Source of the DNA: Devosia equisanguinis
Lineage (GTDB): Bacteria; Pseudomonadota; Alphaproteobacteria; Rhizobiales; Hyphomicrobiaceae
DNA: 5,861 nt
Reading direction: 5' to 3'
Assembly: GCA_945901835.1 (NCBI GenBank)
Contig: CAMDMH010000229.1
Coordinates: 1-5,861 of the forward strand
Part shown: piece by piece, positions 1 to 5,437 of the stretch
How the letters are laid out: every line of letters begins with the position of its first letter
How positions within the stretch are numbered: the first letter of the stretch is position 1
The notes under the pieces: generated by a model
Database searches by the model: none
Told to the model about the DNA's origin: nothing
The model's input: the letters and a program-made list of their open reading frames with translations, nothing else
Translations under genes and position numbers: made by a program

Positions 1-2
1 AT

Positions 3-755
3 GCCTGGCCGGCCGCCGTACATGCTCACTACAAACTGCGCTACAACGGCATCGAGGTCGGGCGGCTCGACGTCACCTCGACCAAGGCCGACAAAACTTA
101 CACCATGTCCGGTTCGGGCAAAGTTTCGGTGCTGTTCGGTGCGGTCACTTGGGCGGGGTCGTCGAATGTGTCGGGCGTTGTCGCCGGCAACACGCCGCAG
201 CCGATGAGCTATTCGTTCGACTGGAAGAACAACCGCAAGGGCGGCGCAATCAAGCTCGGCTTCAAGAACCGCGTCGCGACGGACATATCCGTGACGCCGC
301 CGCCGGAGCCGCACAAGGAGCTCGTGCCCCTGCTGCCGCAGCACAAGGCGGGCGCGTTCGATCCGGTGTCGGCCCTGCTGATGCTGACGCGGGCGGATGG
401 CCGGCCACCATGCGAGCGCCGCGTCGAGATCTTCGACGGCAAGCAGCGCTACGACATCGTGCTGTCGTTCAAGCACAAGATTAAGCTGGACGATGTGAAA
501 GGCGGCGGCGCGGGCGAGACCGCAGACGTGTGCCGGGCCATGTACGTTCCGGTCGCTGGACATCGTGACAACGCCGCGACGAAGACTTACGCGTCGAACA
601 GCAATGTCGAGGTCGTGATGCGCCGCGTGCCGGGGACGACGGCCCACATCCCCTATTCGGTGACCGTGCCGACAGCCTGGGGCACCGGCTCGATGGTGAC
701 CGAACGGATCGAGCTGACGATGGCCGGCGGGACCAAGGTTGCGTTCGGGCGGTAA
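3..755 (+). CDS. DUF3108 domain-containing secreted protein (5' end missing)
   Basis: The frame is open from base 3 to the TAA at 753-755, giving 250 residues with no start inside the window, so the N-terminus is cut off. The first visible residues (AWPAAVHA, then HYKLRYNGIEVG) look like the end of a signal peptide with an AxA-like cleavage site, followed by the opening beta strand typical of DUF3108 proteins. Protein beginning at the in-frame ATG at 105 would lose that strand, so I reject that start. The rest is beta-rich, without membrane segments. It has two cysteines (residues 137 and 177 counted from base 3) that could form a disulfide in the periplasm. DUF3108 proteins are exported envelope proteins of unknown biochemical role. 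The gene converges with hisH, with 255 bp of repeats between them. Family assignment is from remembered sequence style; the function is not known. Confidence 0.85.
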   Translation, partial: AWPAAVHAHYKLRYNGIEVGRLDVTSTKADKTYTMSGSGKVSVLFGAVTWAGSSNVSGVVAGNTPQPMSYSFDWKNNRKGGAIKLGFKNRVATDISVTPPPEPHKELVPLLPQHKAGAFDPVSALLMLTRADGRPPCERRVEIFDGKQRYDIVLSFKHKIKLDDVKGGGAGETADVCRAMYVPVAGHRDNAATKTYASNSNVEVVMRRVPGTTAHIPYSVTVPTAWGTGSMVTERIELTMAGGTKVAFGR

Positions 756-774
756 CTGGCGGGACAGTTCGTTC

Positions 775-890
775 GTAGGGCGGGTCAGCGCAGCGTAACC
801 CGCCGGCATCGATTGCAACTCGGCGGGTTACGCAAGCCGCACGCTTCGCGTGGCAGCTTGCTAACCCGCCCTCTTGCTAACCCGCCCTAC
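775..890. repeat. 116-bp nested palindromic intergenic element with internal 16-bp tandem duplication
   Basis: The element is bounded by perfect 11-bp inverted ends, GTAGGGCGGGT (775-785) and ACCCGCCCTAC (880-890). Inside are two hairpins. One pairs 779-785 with 798-804. The other pairs 822-830 with 862-870 over 9 perfect bp, then 832-837 with 856-861, then 840-844 with 848-852 around a TTC loop. The unit CTTGCTAACCCGCCCT is present twice in exact tandem, at 857-872 and 873-888. It has no open reading frame of its own. Elements with these ends are scattered between genes in Bradyrhizobium-like genomes and resemble REP/BIME or small MITE-like repeats. Mobilisation by a REP-type transposase is inference. 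It may also act as a transcript-end stabiliser for DUF3108. Confidence 0.85.
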
Positions 891-964
891 GGAATTACTG
901 TGCGCGGTGAACTTCGAATTGTCTTGAGGTTGATGTGGTGATTGTGACCGCCCCTCACCCCGAC

Positions 965-1000
965 CCTCTCCCCGTTTCGCTGCGCTTCCACGGGGAGAGG
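965..1000. repeat. Inverted repeat CCTCTCCCCG / CGGGGAGAGG, intergenic repeat or terminator-like hairpin
   Basis: A perfect 10-bp stem (965-974 with 991-1000) encloses a 16-base loop. It lies 10 bases beyond the hisH stop codon, between convergent genes. No T-run follows the stem on either strand, so it is not a classic intrinsic terminator. The flanking CCCCTCACCCCGACC context is that of a common proteobacterial intergenic repeat. It could still shield the 3' end of the hisH mRNA from exonucleases. Confidence 0.65.
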
Positions 1001-1010
1001 TAGAAGACGG

Positions 1011-1667
1011 CTAAGGCTTCCAGCTCAAGAAATTCGCGATCAGGCCCAGCCCGAGGCGCTGGCTTTTTTCGGGGTGGAACTGGGTGCCGGCCATGTTGTC
1101 GCGGGCGACCATGGCGGTGACCGGGCCGCCGTAGTCGGTGCGGGCGACGACGGTCGACGGGTCGGTCGCGGCAAGGTGGTAGGAGTGCACGAAATAGGCG
1201 TGCAGGCCGTCGCCGCCGGTGGGCATTCCGGCCAGCAGCGGATGCGGATGGAGCACGTCGAGCGTGTTCCAACCCATGTGCGGGATCTTCAGCGTGGGGT
1301 CGTTCGGCTCGATGGCCACGACATCGCCGGGGATCCAGCCGAAGCCTCGCGTTTCGCCGAACTCCAGGCCGCGCGTCGCCATCAACTGCATGCCGACGCA
1401 GATGCCGAGGAACGGCCGGCCCTTACGGCGCACGGTGTCGAACAGCGCGTCGTGCATACCGGGCACGGCGTCGAGGCCCCGGCGGCAATCGCCGTATGCG
1501 CCGACGCCGGGCAGTACGACGCGGTCGGCGGTCGCGACATCTTCGGCCTTGCCGCTCAGGATGATATTGGCATTGCTGCCGCCTTCACGGGCCGCGCGCT
1601 CGAAAGCCTTGTGGGCGGAGTGCAGATTACCGGACCCGTAGTCGATGATGACGACGCGCTCGCTCAT
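1011..1667 (-). CDS. hisH: Imidazole glycerol phosphate synthase, glutamine amidotransferase subunit HisH
   Basis: The 218-residue product is the class I glutaminase of IGP synthase. It hydrolyses glutamine and channels ammonia to HisF, which makes imidazole glycerol phosphate and AICAR in histidine synthesis; it is cytoplasmic. Visible motifs are the N-terminal DYGSGNLHS (9-17), the LPGVGAYGDC oxyanion-strand region (52-61), the nucleophile elbow GICVGMQ with Cys90, PHMGWN (129-134), and GTQFHPEKSQ with catalytic His198 and Glu200. Length is normal for the family. Its ATG overlaps the upstream DUF2628 stop as ATGA (1664-1667), which indicates translational coupling. Its partner genes hisF and hisA are not downstream: the next gene, DUF3108, is convergent and separated by repeats. 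Identification is secure from the motifs. Confidence 0.98.
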   Translation of the reverse strand: MSERVVIIDYGSGNLHSAHKAFERAAREGGSNANIILSGKAEDVATADRVVLPGVGAYGDCRRGLDAVPGMHDALFDTVRRKGRPFLGICVGMQLMATRGLEFGETRGFGWIPGDVVAIEPNDPTLKIPHMGWNTLDVLHPHPLLAGMPTGGDGLHAYFVHSYHLAATDPSTVVARTDYGGPVTAMVARDNMAGTQFHPEKSQRLGLGLIANFLSWKP

Positions 1668-2224
1668 GTCGAGGACGCCCTAGAGCGCCACGGCAACCAG
1701 CTGCGGCCAGCAGAGCCGAGGCGGCCGCCCATGTCGTTGCCAGTTGCTGCGCCCGTAAGGCGATGGCCGGAGCCGGAGGCGACATTCGACGGCTGGGACA
1801 TCGACGCGCTTCTCGACGCATTTTCGGCCGCGAGGCGCTGGTCGTTCAAGTAGGTTTCCAGGAAGCGGCGCTCACATTCGTCCAGCGTGCGGCCGGAGAC
1901 CGTGCCGAGCGTCCGCCAGCCGCGGCTCTCCATACCCCATCGCTGCAGGCTCGCGGCCTCGAAGCCAAGGAACAGGTTGAACGCGCTGATCATCAGCGAG
2001 ATCCATCGCCAGCTGAGGCCCGAGGCGACAATCACGAGTGCTACCGCAGCGAGCGCCAGCAGGTGGATGCCGAAAGCGTACCAGAGGCGGTTCGCCAGCA
2101 GCCAGAGTGGGCCGAAGACCACCGCCAGCGGCGTGAACCGGTCGCTGACGAAAACGAGGCTGCCTGCGCGGTCGATGCGGTCGGCCGGCGGCTCGGGAGG
2201 CTCATGGACGGTGTAGAATTGCAT
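1664..2224 (-). CDS. DUF2628 domain-containing membrane protein between hisB and hisH
   Basis: The 186-residue product starts MQFYTVHEPP, then has an aromatic stretch with a PxAxxFGPLWLLANRLW motif (about 32-48). Two or three hydrophobic segments follow, at roughly 33-50, 52-70 and 73-92. Next comes a soluble RWGMESRGWRTLG motif (95-107) and an acidic/arginine helix (114-131). The last ~50 residues are Ser/Gly/Ala/Arg-rich and look disordered. This fits DUF2628, a family of small inner-membrane proteins without assigned function. It lies between hisB and hisH, 111 bp after hisB and overlapping hisH by 4 bases, so it is very likely cotranscribed with them. That location recurs, from memory, in Bradyrhizobium relatives. 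A role in histidine metabolism is not shown; it may only be a passenger. The start has only a weak ribosome-binding site. Confidence 0.85.
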   Translation of the reverse strand: MQFYTVHEPPEPPADRIDRAGSLVFVSDRFTPLAVVFGPLWLLANRLWYAFGIHLLALAAVALVIVASGLSWRWISLMISAFNLFLGFEAASLQRWGMESRGWRTLGTVSGRTLDECERRFLETYLNDQRLAAENASRSASMSQPSNVASGSGHRLTGAATGNDMGGRLGSAGRSWLPWRSRASST

Positions 2225-2241
2225 GGATACCGATCGTCTTC

Positions 2242-2339
2242 GTAGTTTGGGTTAGCGCATTGCGCGTAACCCAACATTTCACTGTGTCCGTCGCAAGACG
2301 TCGGGTTAGGCTCGGCGCGGCCGAGCTAACCCGACCTAC
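2242..2339. repeat. 98-bp paired-palindrome intergenic element abutting hisB
   Basis: Two hairpins stand side by side. TTGGGTTA (2247-2254) pairs with TAACCCAA (2267-2274), with a GCGC/GCGC extension. TCGGGTTAG (2301-2309) pairs with CTAACCCGA (2326-2334), with an inner CTCGG/CCGAG stem (2311-2315 with 2321-2325). The outer ends, GTAGTTTGGGT and ACCCGACCTAC, are inverted with 9 of 11 positions matching, the same architecture as the element at 775-890. On the minus strand its terminal GTAG contains the TAG stop of hisB (2336-2338). It fills nearly all of the hisB to DUF2628 gap and may affect expression of the downstream genes. Confidence 0.8.
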
Positions 2340-2926
2340 AGAGAGCCCTTGGTCGAGGGGATGCGGCCGGCTTGGCGCGGATCTAGCGTCAACGCCGTGC
2401 GGAGCGCGCGGGCGAGGCCCTTGTAGCACGTCTCGGCGATGTGGTGGTTGTTCTCGCCGTGCAACGTCTCGACGTGCAGCGTGATGCCGGCGTTCTGCGC
2501 GAAAGCCTGGAACCACTCGCGGAACAGCTCGGTATCCATCTCGCCCAGCTTCGGGCGCGTGAACTCGACCTTCCAGACCAGATAGGGCCGGCCGGACACG
2601 TCGATCGCGACGCGCGTCAGGGTATCGTCCATCGGCAGATGCACATCCGCATAGCGCGTGATCCCGAGCTTGTCGCCCATGGCCTTCGCGATGGCTTGCC
2701 CCAGCACGATGCCGGAGTCTTCGGCGGTGTGGTGGTGGTCGATATGCAGGTCGCCCTTGGCCGACAGGGTGATGTCGATCAGGGAGTGGCGGGCGAGTTG
2801 CTCCAGCATATGGTCGAGGAAGCCGATGCCGGTCTTCACGTCATATGCGCCCGAGCCGTCCAGATCGACCGTGGCCTTGATCTGGGTTTCCTTGGTGTTG
2901 CGCTCGATGGTGGCTTGCCGCTTCAC
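2336..2926 (-). CDS. hisB: Imidazoleglycerol-phosphate dehydratase HisB
   Basis: This enzyme dehydrates imidazole glycerol phosphate to imidazole acetol phosphate in histidine synthesis, using a manganese cluster in a 24-mer. From a GTG start at 2926 the protein has 196 residues, the usual monofunctional length. Motifs are TGIGFLDHM (32-40), the metal-binding DHHHTAED (63-70), GENNHHIAE (157-165, with His161, His162 and Glu165) and the C-terminal PSTKG (190-194). The GTG at 2926 is preferred because GGGAG sits 8 bases upstream and the encoded VKRQATIERNTKET matches the normal N-terminus. A longer version from a GTG at 3010 would add 28 atypical residues without a ribosome-binding site. No phosphatase domain is present, so this is not the bifunctional enterobacterial form. 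It begins the minus-strand block and is divergent from hslV. Confidence 0.98.
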   Translation of the reverse strand: MKRQATIERNTKETQIKATVDLDGSGAYDVKTGIGFLDHMLEQLARHSLIDITLSAKGDLHIDHHHTAEDSGIVLGQAIAKAMGDKLGITRYADVHLPMDDTLTRVAIDVSGRPYLVWKVEFTRPKLGEMDTELFREWFQAFAQNAGITLHVETLHGENNHHIAETCYKGLARALRTALTLDPRQAGRIPSTKGSL

Positions 2927-3095
2927 GGGCCATGCTCCCGGGTTGAATACGTCGAAGCCAGCGTTTAACAGCTTGGACGCCCCGTTGGTAGGGGCTGGCG
3001 TGCCGGTCACTGGACGACCAGAACCTGGCCGACCATATCAAGACTTCGTTCACGATTTCTGCATGCGCAGACTGCACGGTAAGGCTGGCGATCCC
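2927..3095. promoter_or_regulatory. Divergent hisB / hslV intergenic region
   Basis: These 169 bp separate the chosen starts of hisB (minus) and hslV (plus) and must hold the promoters for both if nothing reads through. I see a CCAG-AAC-CTGG palindrome at 3018-3028 and a CCCC/GGGG inverted repeat near 2981-2995. A CCATAT hexamer at about 3033-3038 resembles part of an alphaproteobacterial heat-shock -10 box, but I find no convincing CTTG-type -35 partner. The hisB ribosome-binding site (GGGAG on the minus strand) lies at its left edge. Promoter assignments here are tentative. Confidence 0.4.
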
Positions 3096-3668
3096 ATGAC
3101 ATCGAATTCCCAGGGCCAAGAGCCCTCCTCCGGCTGGCACGGCACGACCATCCTGACCGTGCGCAAGGGCGGCCGCGTCGTCATCGCGGGCGACGGACAG
3201 GTGAGCCTGGGCGCGACGATCATCAAGGCGAACGCGAAGAAGGTGCGCTCGATCGGGCGCGGCGACGTGATCGGCGGGTTTGCGGGGGCGACGGCGGATG
3301 CGTTCACGCTGTTCCAGCGGTTGGAAGCCAAGCTCGAGCAGTACCCGGGGCAGTTGACGAGGGCGTGCGTGGAGCTGGCAAAGGACTGGCGGACGGACCG
3401 CTATCTGCGGCGGCTCGAGGCCATGATGCTGGTCGCCGACGCCGAGGTGACGCTGGTGCTGACCGGCACGGGCGACGTACTGGAGCCGGAGAGCGACGTG
3501 ATGGGCATCGGCTCCGGCGGGATGTATGCGCTGGCGGCTGCCCGCGCGCTGATCGACCAACCGCTCGACGCCGAAGCGATCGCCCGCAAGGCGATGGGGA
3601 TCGCGGCGGAGATCTGCGTCTATACGAACACGAGCCTCGTGGTCGAAAGTTTGGCGAGCAAGCGGTAG
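3096..3668 (+). CDS. hslV: ATP-dependent protease subunit HslV (ClpQ)
   Basis: This is the Ntn-hydrolase proteolytic core of HslUV: double hexameric rings that degrade substrates unfolded by the ATPase HslU. The 190-residue product has a 16-residue propeptide ending HG, then TTILTVRKGG, so Thr17 becomes the catalytic N-terminal threonine. Counting from Thr17, Lys49, Gly61 and Ser140 fall at mature positions 33, 45 and 124, exactly the E. coli catalytic set. GFAGATADAFTLF (61-73), ELAKDWRTDR (93-102) and IGSGGMYA (138-145) are family signatures. The ATG at 3096 gives the expected propeptide; an ATG at 3063 would add 11 residues without a better ribosome-binding site. In related genomes hslU lies close by, but it is not in this window. 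The stop is one base before the SMR gene. Confidence 0.98.
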   Translation: MTSNSQGQEPSSGWHGTTILTVRKGGRVVIAGDGQVSLGATIIKANAKKVRSIGRGDVIGGFAGATADAFTLFQRLEAKLEQYPGQLTRACVELAKDWRTDRYLRRLEAMMLVADAEVTLVLTGTGDVLEPESDVMGIGSGGMYALAAARALIDQPLDAEAIARKAMGIAAEICVYTNTSLVVESLASKR

Positions 3669-3669
3669 C

Positions 3670-3984
3670 ATGGCTTGGCTGTACCTCTTTCTCACCGGCA
3701 TTGCCGAAATCGGGATGACCACGGCGATGCGCTATATCGGGTGGCCACAGAAAGTGCTGCCTCTGGTCGCATTCCTGATCGCTGCGAACGTGAGTTTCGC
3801 ACTGCTCGTCGTTGCGACCTGGACCATTCCACTCGGCACGGCCTATGCGATCTGGACGGGCATCGGTGCCGCCGGAACCGTACTCGTCGGCATCCTGTGG
3901 TACGATGAACCGGTGGGAACGCTGCGGCTTGTTTTTCTTACCCTCTTGATCGGCTCGATCATGGGCCTGAAGATAGTATCCTGA
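3670..3984 (+). CDS. Small multidrug resistance (SMR) family exporter, Gdx/SugE-like
   Basis: The 104-residue product is a four-helix inner-membrane protein. SMR proteins work as antiparallel dimers exchanging protons for guanidinium-type or quaternary ammonium cations. The start MAWLYLFLTGIAE, the central PLGTAYAIWTGIGAAG (54-69) and the end GLKIVS resemble the Gdx/SugE branch. Glu13 (proton/substrate site), Ser42, Tyr59 and Trp62 are present. The Trp16 typical of guanidinium exporters is Met16 here, and the segment reads EIGMTTAMRY, so the substrate is uncertain. The ATG follows the hslV stop by one base and has no strong ribosome-binding site, implying translational coupling and leaving no room for a guanidine riboswitch directly upstream. 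No second SMR gene is adjacent, so a homodimer is more likely than a paired system. Confidence 0.93.
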   Translation: MAWLYLFLTGIAEIGMTTAMRYIGWPQKVLPLVAFLIAANVSFALLVVATWTIPLGTAYAIWTGIGAAGTVLVGILWYDEPVGTLRLVFLTLLIGSIMGLKIVS

Positions 3985-3990
3985 TCGGAT

Positions 3991-4008
3991 CGCGGCGGCA
4001 GCGCCGCG
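3991..4008 (+). terminator. GC-rich hairpin after the SMR gene (weak terminator candidate)
   Basis: CGCGGCG (3991-3997) pairs perfectly with CGCCGCG (4002-4008) around a 4-base loop, 6 bases after the SMR stop. The following bases are TGATGAAAACA, with no T-run, so this is not a standard intrinsic terminator and may only cause pausing or define an mRNA end. A second small inverted repeat (GCGCC 4021-4025 with GGCGC 4034-4038) lies between it and the next ribosome-binding site. Confidence 0.3.
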
Positions 4009-4055
4009 TGATGAAAACAAGCGCCACCAACAAGGCGCAACAATAGGAGGCGGCG

Positions 4056-5027
4056 ATGCGGCGGTCGTTGGCGGCGGTGGTTGTTGCAATAGCGGGCGGG
4101 TTCGCGCTCACGATCGGGCCGGCAATCGCCCAGTCCTTCCCCGACAAGCCGGTCCGGTTCGTGGTGCCGTTCCCGGCGGGCGGGGGCAACGAGATCACGG
4201 CGCGGGCGCTCGGCGAAGGCATGACCAAGGACCTCGGTCAGCAGGTCATCATCGAGATCAAGCCGGGGGCTGGCACCATCATCGGCACGGAGTTCGCGCT
4301 GAAGAGCCCGCCGGACGGATATACGATCTTGATGTCCTCGTTCGCGCACATCGTCAATCCGACCCTGCAGAAGAAGCTGCCTTACGATCACAAGAACGTC
4401 GCACACGTGGCGATGATCGGGCGGTATTCCAACGTAGTCGTCGTCAATCCCGACCGGCCGTTCAAGACGATGGCGGAACTGATCGCGCATGCCAGGGCCA
4501 ATCCCGGTCAGCTCAATTACGGCTCATTCGGCAACGGCAGCTCGCCGCACTTCTTTCCCGAGATGCTGAAGTACATGGCGAAGCTCGACATCACGCACAT
4601 TCCCTACAAGGGGGCCTCGCCGGCGATCATCGACCTGCTCGGCGGGCGGCTGGACATGGTGTTCTCGACATCGGCCAGCGCGCAGTCGCACATCCGCAGC
4701 GGGAAGCTGCGGCATCTGGCGGTGACGTCGGGCACGCGCTCGACGTTCTTCCCGGACGTGCCGACGATCGCGGAACAGGGCGTGCCCGGCTACGACGCGG
4801 TGGCGTTCTACGGCGTACTCGCGCCGGGCGGAACGCCGCCGGCAATCGTCGCGCGGCTCAGCCAGTCGATACAGCTCGCGGCGAAGTCAGAGTTGTTCCA
4901 GCGCCGCTCGAAAGAGGACGGGATCGAGCTCGATCTTGGCGGGCCGGAAAAGCTCGCCGACTTCATGAAGGGCGAAGAAGTGCGCTGGCGGAAGGTGATC
5001 GAGGCGTCGGGGATCAAGGCGGATTGA
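4056..5027 (+). CDS. Tripartite tricarboxylate transporter substrate-binding protein (Bug/TctC family)
   Basis: The 323-residue periplasmic solute-binding protein has a signal peptide: MRR, a hydrophobic core at 5-20, and cleavage after Ala-Ile-Ala at 23-25. Mature protein begins QSFPDKPVRFVVPFPAGGG, the Bug-family hallmark. GAGTIIGTEFALKSPPDGYT (71-90), HIPYKGASPAIIDLLGG (181-197), DVPTIAEQGVPGYD (234-247) and GVLAPGGTPPAIV (253-265) are further family motifs. Length is standard. Bug proteins usually bind carboxylates or other small acids; the ligand cannot be told from sequence. No TctA/TctB membrane genes are adjacent, so it is an orphan receptor, which is common in this family. AGGAGG at 4045-4050, 5 bases before the ATG, is a strong ribosome-binding site. 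It lies 71 bp after the SMR gene and may be cotranscribed or have its own promoter. Confidence 0.95.
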   Translation: MRRSLAAVVVAIAGGFALTIGPAIAQSFPDKPVRFVVPFPAGGGNEITARALGEGMTKDLGQQVIIEIKPGAGTIIGTEFALKSPPDGYTILMSSFAHIVNPTLQKKLPYDHKNVAHVAMIGRYSNVVVVNPDRPFKTMAELIAHARANPGQLNYGSFGNGSSPHFFPEMLKYMAKLDITHIPYKGASPAIIDLLGGRLDMVFSTSASAQSHIRSGKLRHLAVTSGTRSTFFPDVPTIAEQGVPGYDAVAFYGVLAPGGTPPAIVARLSQSIQLAAKSELFQRRSKEDGIELDLGGPEKLADFMKGEEVRWRKVIEASGIKAD

Positions 5028-5140
5028 GAGGCCGCGCCGGTCGGTTCGCTGCCCAAGTGTCCGATCTCGTGGATGGTCCGCTGCCGTTTACTCCTTATCC
5101 GACTTATCCGACGCGTGCCACAACGGCGGCGGTTATCCAG

Positions 5141-5234
5141 TCATCCCGGTGCTTGTCACCGGGATCCCGTGCGCCACGCAAGCGAACGTTCGAACAAGCG
5201 GCACACTGGGGCCCGGGGACGAGCCCCGGGATGA
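5141..5234. repeat. 94-bp paired-hairpin intergenic element with TCATCCCGG ends
   Basis: The ends TCATCCCGG (5141-5149) and CCGGGATGA (5226-5234) are perfect inverted repeats. The left hairpin pairs ATCCCGGT (5143-5150) with ACCGGGAT (5158-5165), 7-base loop. The right hairpin pairs CCCGGGG (5212-5218) with CCCCGGG (5224-5230), 5-base loop. In the middle lies a perfect 10-bp palindrome, CGAACGTTCG (5183-5192). This is a second class of intergenic element, distinct in sequence from those at 775-890 and 2242-2339 but alike in two-hairpin design. The surrounding stretch 5028-5437 has no gene that I can support; it also has a 9-bp tandem repeat CTTATCCGA at 5094-5111. Confidence 0.8.
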
Positions 5235-5312
5235 CACTGTAGTTTTGGGCAGTCGTTGGTGAGCAGATCGACGCTACCGATTGATGATTGAATGCTTCGC
5301 GGCGCGGGGAGA

Positions 5313-5340
5313 ATGCCGACCGCCTTCGATGCGTCGGCAT
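5313..5340. repeat. Inverted repeat ATGCCGAC / GTCGGCAT
   Basis: A perfect 8-bp inverted repeat (5313-5320 with 5333-5340) with a 12-base spacer sits about 100 bp before the sciP start, at the border where the sequence changes from GC-rich to AT-rich. It could be a regulator operator for sciP or the 3' hairpin of an upstream transcript. No T-run follows, so I do not call it a terminator. Confidence 0.5.
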
Positions 5341-5437
5341 CCAAACAATTTGAATTAAATGCCGCCGTTTTATTTTCCGATGCAGAAATTCTTAACTGCT
5401 ACAATTCGATTTGTTCAGTATTATGTTCGGAGTAACC
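5341..5437 (+). promoter_or_regulatory. AT-rich leader of sciP with candidate -10 and TTAA half-sites
   Basis: This is the most AT-rich stretch of the window and lies directly before sciP. TACAAT at 5400-5405 is a good -10 match, but its upstream partner is weak (TTCCGA at 5375-5380, 19-bp spacing). TTAA occurs at 5355-5358 and 5392-5395, the latter as TTAAC just before the -10. These are CtrA half-site cores at best; the canonical TTAA-N7-TTAA spacing is absent. GGAG at 5429-5432, 5 bases before ATG 5438, is the ribosome-binding site. Promoter function is inferred from composition and position. Confidence 0.4.

Noticed and set aside
775..890. CRISPR-like repeats
   Set aside because: The repeats are adjacent palindromes of one element, with no regular unit/spacer pattern and no cas genes nearby.
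1074..1853. Long + strand open frame of 259 codons antisense to hisH
   Set aside because: It is a shadow of hisH and the DUF2628 gene in GC-rich DNA; its His/Gly/Val/Arg-rich composition matches no family and it has no ribosome-binding site.
2927..3010. N-terminal extension of HisB from a GTG at 3010
   Set aside because: It adds 28 residues outside the family's normal length and has no ribosome-binding site, whereas the GTG at 2926 has GGGAG at good spacing.
3010..3062. Heat-shock (sigma-32) promoter for hslV
   Set aside because: A CCATAT hexamer is present but I could not find a convincing CTTG-type -35 element at suitable distance.
3600..3669. Guanidine riboswitch ahead of the Gdx-like gene
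   Set aside because: The SMR start is one base after the hslV stop, so the upstream sequence is coding and leaves no leader for an aptamer.
2841..3722. Minus-strand open frame of 293 codons antisense to hslV and crossing the hisB start
   Set aside because: Arg/His/Gln-rich shadow translation; hslV on the other strand has all its catalytic residues.
3304..4489. Minus-strand open frames opposite hslV, the SMR gene and the binding-protein gene
   Set aside because: Low-complexity Arg/Pro/Ser-rich shadows of well-supported + strand genes.
5355..5395. Full CtrA binding site before sciP
   Set aside because: The two TTAA motifs are 33 bp apart rather than 7, and neither extends to TTAACCAT.
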